DNA from: an uncultured Arenimonas sp.
GTDB taxonomy: Bacteria; Pseudomonadota; Gammaproteobacteria; Xanthomonadales; Xanthomonadaceae
Direction of reading: 5' to 3'
DNA length: 56,628 bases
NCBI GenBank assembly: GCA_946480565.1
Contig: CAMLKR010000004.1
Span: 1-56,628, forward strand
Shown: positions 52,876 to 56,628 of the stretch, in pieces
Position numbering within the stretch: position 1 is the stretch's first letter
Layout of the letters: every line of letters starts with the position of its first letter
Translations under genes and position numbers: made by a program
Notes under the pieces: generated by a model
Database searches by the model: none
The model's input: only the letters and a program-made list of their open reading frames with translations
Told to the model about the DNA's origin: nothing

Positions 52876-53632
52876 GTGCCAACTCCGTCTTGAAGGTGAG
52901 GTCCAGGTGTTCGGTGAGGCGCCGCGCCGCCAGGGCCTCGGCCGTTCCCCCGGCCAGGAACGGCGCCACCGGAATATCGGGCAGGACCTCGATCCGGACG
53001 TGAAATCGCCGTGAAGGCACACGATACCATTTCTCCCCTTTCCCCAGCGTCCGCGGACGGCAGGTGATGAGTACCGGGGTGATGTCCAGCGCGCCCCGCA
53101 CGGCTATGTTCGCGGCGCCGCGCTGCAGCGGTCCCAGCACCTGCCCGGGCGGCGTGCGGGTGCCCTCGGGGAAGATCACGAGGTTCTTCCCGCCGCGCAC
53201 CGACGCGATGCAATCGCCAACCAGGCCGGCGCCGTTGTCGTTGAAGATGTAGCCGGTGGCGCGGATCGGCCCGCGCGTGAACGGGTTGGTCGCGAGCCGG
53301 CCCTTGACCACGCAGTCGGCCTCCGGGATCAGCGAGACCAGGAACACCACGTCGATCAGGGTCGGGTGGTTGGCCAGCACCAGCCGGCCCGGCCGGTGCA
53401 GCCGTTCGACGTTCAGGACTTCGTAGCTGAGCACCCCCAGGCCGCGCATCAGTCCGACGTGGGCGGCGAACAGGCGCCGGATCAGGCCGCGCGCCCGCCG
53501 GCCCAGGTCTATCGGATCGCGCTCCCACAGGCGCAGCAGCGGGAACACCAGCAGCCCCAGCAGGGCACCACCCAGGCCGAAGGCCAGGAAGGAGATCGCC
53601 GTGCCGACGATCCGCCAGGCCCGGTCAATCAT
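52856..53632 (-). CDS. PlsC-like 1-acyl-glycerol-3-phosphate acyltransferase (ApeD-type)
   Basis: A 258-residue membrane acyltransferase. An N-terminal hydrophobic segment precedes the HxxxxD motif in LANHPTLIDVVF and the substrate motif VIFPEGTRTPPG. It is placed as in E. coli aryl-polyene clusters, where it is thought to build the lipid anchor. Overlaps the chain-length-factor gene by 8 bases. Confidence 0.9.
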   Translation of the reverse strand: MIDRAWRIVGTAISFLAFGLGGALLGLLVFPLLRLWERDPIDLGRRARGLIRRLFAAHVGLMRGLGVLSYEVLNVERLHRPGRLVLANHPTLIDVVFLVSLIPEADCVVKGRLATNPFTRGPIRATGYIFNDNGAGLVGDCIASVRGGKNLVIFPEGTRTPPGQVLGPLQRGAANIAVRGALDITPVLITCRPRTLGKGEKWYRVPSRRFHVRIEVLPDIPVAPFLAGGTAEALAARRLTEHLDLTFKTELARVGAGT

Positions 53633-54365
53633 GCCGGCGCCAGCGGCGGCCGCTTTGCGGCGAATGCAGGATCGGGTCGCCCGACAGGAAGAACCTCAGC
53701 ACCTCCAGCCCATGCGGCAGCCCGGCCGCGGGCCGCGACGCCGGTGCTTCCCCCGGCTCCAGCGAGTACACCGGCAGGCCGTCGCGGGCTGCGCCCAGGC
53801 GCCATGCCCAGGCGAAAAAACACTCGGGTTCGTCGCGGAAGCCGGCGTAGTCGGCCGGCGTGGGGCCGTCGTAGACCACCACCAGCACCTCGCCCGCCCC
53901 ATCGGCGATCAAGGCCAACGCCTCGGTCACCGCCGCTTCGGCCGCTTCGGGGCTGGCCGATACCGCCAGGTAGTTGCCGGTCAGCGACCGCGCGATCGAA
54001 TACTGGGCGGCGATCGCGTTGTGGGTGGACAGCCCGAAATGGGTCGGCGACAGCGGTTCGCCGCCGGCCAGGCCGGTGAGCATCTCGAAGGTGCGGGCGA
54101 TGTCGCCGTGGCGCGACGCGAACACCAGCGGCAGTCCGGTGTCGGCGTCGGGCTGGCAGCGCCAGGCCACCTGCAGGGCCATGCGCCCCAGCCGCTCGAG
54201 CCGACGGCGCTGCATCGCCGGCATCTCCGCCAGCGCCGGGACCTGGTCGCCCTCCGGCAGGAACGGCTTCTGGGCCCAGGCCCGCCAGTCGTCCGCGGAT
54301 TCCAGGCCGGGCGCAAAGGCCGACCAGTCGCGCACGCTGAAGGTGTTATTCACGATCGAACCCAT
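53625..54365 (-). CDS. Ketosynthase-like chain-length factor (ApeC-type)
   Basis: A 246-residue truncated beta-ketoacyl-synthase-like protein with blocks RDWSAFAPGLESADDW, LVFASRHGDIARTFEMLTGLA and SPTHFGLSTHNAIAAQYSIA. No active-site cysteine is present. ApeC of E. coli forms a heterodimer with ApeO and sets chain length. It is the first gene of the 17-kb minus-strand operon. The ATG at 54365 has GGAAG 9 bases upstream; a GTG four codons in is possible. A bidirectional terminator and tRNA genes lie upstream. Confidence 0.88.
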   Translation of the reverse strand: MGSIVNNTFSVRDWSAFAPGLESADDWRAWAQKPFLPEGDQVPALAEMPAMQRRRLERLGRMALQVAWRCQPDADTGLPLVFASRHGDIARTFEMLTGLAGGEPLSPTHFGLSTHNAIAAQYSIARSLTGNYLAVSASPEAAEAAVTEALALIADGAGEVLVVVYDGPTPADYAGFRDEPECFFAWAWRLGAARDGLPVYSLEPGEAPASRPAAGLPHGLEVLRFFLSGDPILHSPQSGRRWRRHD

Positions 54366-54432
54366 GGACGGCTGCTTCCGATGCCCGCCGTGATGCGGCC
54401 GGCCATCTTCCCCCAGGGGCCGGACAAATAAA

Positions 54433-54457
54433 AAGCCCGGCGTGGCCGGGCTTCTTT
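54433..54457 (-). terminator. Intrinsic terminator behind the tRNA pair
   Basis: AAGCCCGGC (54433-54441), loop GTG, GCCGGGCTT (54445-54453) forms a perfect 9-bp stem. On the minus strand it is followed by a T-rich tail, ending the tRNA transcript. Plus-strand T residues (CTTTG) make it partly bidirectional. It separates the tRNAs from the pigment operon promoter. Confidence 0.85.
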
Positions 54458-54469
54458 GACACACTGCGC

Positions 54470-54545
54470 TGGCGTCCCCACGGGGATTCGAACCCCGGTC
54501 GCTACCGTGAAAGGGTAATGTCCTAGGCCTCTAGACGATGGGGAC
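54470..54545 (-). tRNA. tRNA-Glu (TTC)
   Basis: The complement reads a 76-base tRNA starting GTCCCCATCGTCTAGAGGCC and ending in an encoded CCA. The anticodon loop is CTTTCAC with anticodon TTC, the T-arm GGTTCGAATCC is perfect, and the acceptor stem GTCCCCA pairs with TGGGGAC. It is 23 bases downstream of tRNA-Ala on the same strand. Confidence 0.97.
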
Positions 54546-54568
54546 TTGGACAGCGTGTCTTGAATCGG

Positions 54569-54644
<76 letters not shown>

Positions 54645-54687
54645 ACCGAAGGAAGAAGCGGAAGTTTAGACATGCGCCCCGGACTCG

Positions 54688-55188
54688 TCAAGCGCAGGCC
54701 ACATTTTTTTCATCGGCCGCTTCCGGCTCGATCGCGGACAGGGTGTGCGGGCCGTGTCCCTGCCCGTCCAGGTAGTCCAGCCACTTGTTGAGGAAACCGT
54801 TCATGCGCAGGCGGTGGCTGAGCATCGCCTGCACGCTGGGGCGCAGGCCCAGCACGTCCTGCCAGTGGCGGCCGACATAACAGTGGGTGACTTCGGCCTG
54901 GCGCGCGTCGCGGTAGAGGCGCACGTAGGCCGAGGGGTCGGGCTGGCCGGTCAGCGCATCGCGCATCCGGTAGCTGATGCGCAGCTCGACCGTGTACGGG
55001 TGCTGGTCCAGCACCTCCACCAGCAGGTCCAGGCCACCGGCGACCCGCGACACATAGGTTCCCGCGGGCAGCGACTGGGGCTGGAACATGCGGCTCAGGC
55101 GCTGGAAATTCTCGCCGTACAGGCCCATCAGCCAGGCGAACCGGCTCAGCGGGGGCAAGGCTCGGCGGGGGTGGTCGGTGGCCGGCAT
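54688..55188 (-). CDS. DUF1249 family protein (YqiB-like)
   Basis: A 166-residue soluble protein with the family core RFAWLMGLYGENFQRLSRMF, VSRVAGGLDLLVEVLDQHPYTVELRISYRM and MRDALTGQPDPSAYVRLYRDARQAEV (shown in parts). The function is unknown in all members; E. coli YqiB lies beside cpdA and nudF. Here it is between ppsR and the tRNAs, on the same strand as both. Confidence 0.87.
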   Translation of the reverse strand: MPATDHPRRALPPLSRFAWLMGLYGENFQRLSRMFQPQSLPAGTYVSRVAGGLDLLVEVLDQHPYTVELRISYRMRDALTGQPDPSAYVRLYRDARQAEVTHCYVGRHWQDVLGLRPSVQAMLSHRLRMNGFLNKWLDYLDGQGHGPHTLSAIEPEAADEKNVACA

Positions 55189-55226
55189 GGATCGATGCTA
55201 GCACAGCGATTCCGGCCTCCCCGCGG

Positions 55227-56048
55227 CTAGAACATGTGCCGGTGGATGCCCTTGTGCGCCAGTACCTTGCCGGCGATTTCCTCGATCGAGGTGTGGGTGG
55301 TGCTCAGCGCCGGCACCCCTTCCTGCCGGAACAGCGCCTCGGCCGCGGCGACCTCGCGGCGGCAGGTTTCCAGGGTGGCGTAGCGCGAGTTCGGTTTGCG
55401 TTCGCTGCGGATCTGGTGCAGCCGCACCGGGTCGATGGTCAGGCCGAACAGCTTGCCGCGGTGGCGCTGCAGGCGCCTGGGCATGCCCGCGCCCTCGAGG
55501 TCTTCCTCGGTCAGCGGATAGTTCGCGGCCTTCACGCCGTAATGCAGCGCCATGTAGAGGCAGGTCGGGGTCTTTCCCGAACGCGATACGCCGACCAGGA
55601 TGACGTCGGCGTCGTCGTAGTGGATGTCCATGCCGTCGTCGTGGGTCAGCGCGTAGTTGGTGGCGTTGATGCGCTGTTCGTAGGCCGCGACGTCCACCAG
55701 GCCATGCGCCCGGCCGACCCGCGCCTCGCGGCGCACGCCCAGTTCCTGCTCCAGCGGGCTGATGAAGGGCGCGAACAGGTCCAACATCAGGGCCCCGCTC
55801 TCGGCCAGCAGGCTGTTGAGGTCGGGGTCCACGACGGTGTTGACCACCACCGGCCGCATGCCGGCCAGTTCCCCCGCGCGACGGATCTCGGCCACCGCCG
55901 ACTCGGCCTTTTCCACGCTGTCGACGAAGGCGATGCGGCGGGTGTCGAACTCCACCCCGTTGAACTGGGTCAGCAGGCTGTGGCCGATGGTTTCGGCGGT
56001 GATGCCGGTGCCGTCGGAAACATAAAAAACCGGTCTAGCCGCCGCCAT
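55227..56048 (-). CDS. ppsR: PEP synthase regulatory protein (kinase/pyrophosphorylase)
   Basis: A 273-residue DUF299 enzyme that switches PEP synthase off by ADP-dependent phosphorylation and on by Pi-dependent dephosphorylation. It has [20 protein letters not shown] and the P-loop [17 protein letters not shown], both intact. It is divergent from ppsA with 162 bases between, the classic arrangement for a regulator and its target. Confidence 0.96.
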   Translation of the reverse strand: MAAARPVFYVSDGTGITAETIGHSLLTQFNGVEFDTRRIAFVDSVEKAESAVAEIRRAGELAGMRPVVVNTVVDPDLNSLLAESGALMLDLFAPFISPLEQELGVRREARVGRAHGLVDVAAYEQRINATNYALTHDDGMDIHYDDADVILVGVSRSGKTPTCLYMALHYGVKAANYPLTEEDLEGAGMPRRLQRHRGKLFGLTIDPVRLHQIRSERKPNSRYATLETCRREVAAAEALFRQEGVPALSTTHTSIEEIAGKVLAHKGIHRHMF

Positions 56049-56210
56049 GCCCCGCCCTCCGTGCCCGCATCGCGCCGCAGCGCATGATTCCCTTGGTAAT
56101 TCAAGCTTGTATGGGGTAGCCCCGGGGTCGCATCATACGCAGCTTCAAACCCCTCCTGTGGAGCGCCCGCCGCCTGGCCGCGCCCCTCCCCCGAGCGTAC
56201 GGAGCCTGCC
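56049..56210. promoter_or_regulatory. ppsR/ppsA divergent promoter region
   Basis: This 162-base gap must drive both genes. The part around 56085-56150 is relatively AT-rich (ACATTCCC-like short tracts, TTGGTAATTCAAGCTTGTATG). No clear -35/-10 pair stands out on either strand. GGAG at 56201-56204 is the ppsA ribosome-binding site. Confidence 0.4.
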
Positions 56211-56628
56211 TTGAACGCCGATGTCCTCTGGCTGCACGAACTGCGACTTTCCGACCTGGCCCAGGTCGGCGGCAAGAACTCCTCGCTGGGCGAGATGATC
56301 GGCAACCTGGCCCAGCTCGGCGTTTCGGTGCCGGGCGGCTTCGCGACCACGGCCGACGCCTTCCGCCGCTTCATCGCCCACAACAACCTCAGCCAGCGCA
56401 TCTTCGACCGCCTGGCCGGGCTCGACGTCGAGGACGTGGATGCCCTGGTCAAGGCCGGCGGCGAGATCCGCGGCTGGGTGATCGAGGCGCCGCTGCAGCC
56501 CGAGCTGGACCAGGCCATCCGCGACGGCTACCGCCGGATGTGCAGCGAAGCGGGCGCCAAGGACATCGCCGTGGCCGTGCGCTCCTCCGCCACCGCCGAG
56601 GACCTGCCGGACGCCAGCTTCGCCGGCC
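56211..56628 (+). CDS. ppsA: Phosphoenolpyruvate synthase, 5' part (runs off the window)
   Basis: The first 139 codons of PEP synthase, which makes PEP from pyruvate and ATP during growth on three-carbon compounds. The start is TTG at 56211, with GGAG 6 bases before it, giving [18 protein letters not shown], then [15 protein letters not shown] and [18 protein letters not shown], and [18 protein letters not shown] of the ATP-grasp domain at the window end. No ATG fits the family N-terminus. The catalytic histidine and PEP-binding domains lie outside the window. Confidence 0.94.
   Translation, partial: MNADVLWLHELRLSDLAQVGGKNSSLGEMIGNLAQLGVSVPGGFATTADAFRRFIAHNNLSQRIFDRLAGLDVEDVDALVKAGGEIRGWVIEAPLQPELDQAIRDGYRRMCSEAGAKDIAVAVRSSATAEDLPDASFAG

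Overview
This 56.6 kb window has very high GC (roughly 70 % by eye) and dense, translationally coupled genes. It suggests a chromosomal contig from a gammaproteobacterium of the Lysobacteraceae/Xanthomonadaceae (Lysobacter or Luteimonas type). The reasons are an aryl-polyene (xanthomonadin-type) pigment cluster, a CopL-headed copper operon, a PilW-RodZ-YfgM-BamB-Der block, and a divergent ppsR/ppsA pair with a TTG start. This is inference from gene content; no species call is possible. I saw no insertion sequences, prophage, CRISPR array or rRNA.

Layout. 1-127 is a poly-G edge that looks like assembly artefact. 128-6925 holds ihfB, lapA-lapB, a WecA-like glycan-initiating transferase, a WbpM/CapD-like nucleotide-sugar dehydratase, a small membrane protein, and a FAD amine oxidase coupled to a CsaA-like protein. 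6951-11330 is a beta-oxidation operon (tetR-fadB-fadA, minus strand) with a strong promoter, a palindromic operator and a perfect bidirectional terminator. 11470-21164 is a run of plus-strand housekeeping genes: ndk, rlmN, pilW, rodZ, yfgM, bamB, der, then mobA-moeA-moeB for molybdenum cofactor. 21180-24201 is a small stress-type group: host-attachment protein, flavodoxin with an in-frame amber codon, CBS protein, a 64-aa KGG-rich protein and CorA. Two near-perfect FNR-type boxes lie about 55 bp before two of its start codons.

24303-29872 carries an unrecognised polytopic membrane protein, a membrane-anchored BLUF photoreceptor, a PAS-GGDEF diguanylate cyclase and a large cobalamin-type radical SAM protein with an unusual N-terminus. 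30036-36996 is a copper-resistance island: CopL, a TolC-like lipoprotein with a His/Met-rich tail, a Tat-exported multicopper oxidase, a DUF411 protein, the CopA P-type ATPase and CueR. The copL and copA upstream regions share a TTGACCTTG-N9-CAA(A/G) element that fits CueR control of the whole island.

37017-54365 is one minus-strand aryl-polyene pigment cluster of 20 overlapping genes. It holds ketosynthases with a chain-length factor, a ketoreductase, dehydratases, two carrier proteins, an adenylate ligase fused to a dehydratase, acyl/glycosyl transferases, a thioesterase, LolA-like and MMPL export proteins, a phosphopantetheinyl transferase, a MIO-type ammonia lyase and a halogenase-like flavoprotein. 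Upstream are tRNA-Glu and tRNA-Ala, a DUF1249 protein, ppsR and the start of ppsA, which runs off the window.

The most interesting candidates for new biology are: the radical SAM protein with two winged-helix-like repeats linked to a cyclase and near a BLUF sensor; the copper island with paired CueR boxes and a possible CopL-controlled alternative-hairpin leader; the FNR-type mini-regulon with a three-hairpin leader; and a pigment cluster that carries its own ammonia lyase and halogenase.
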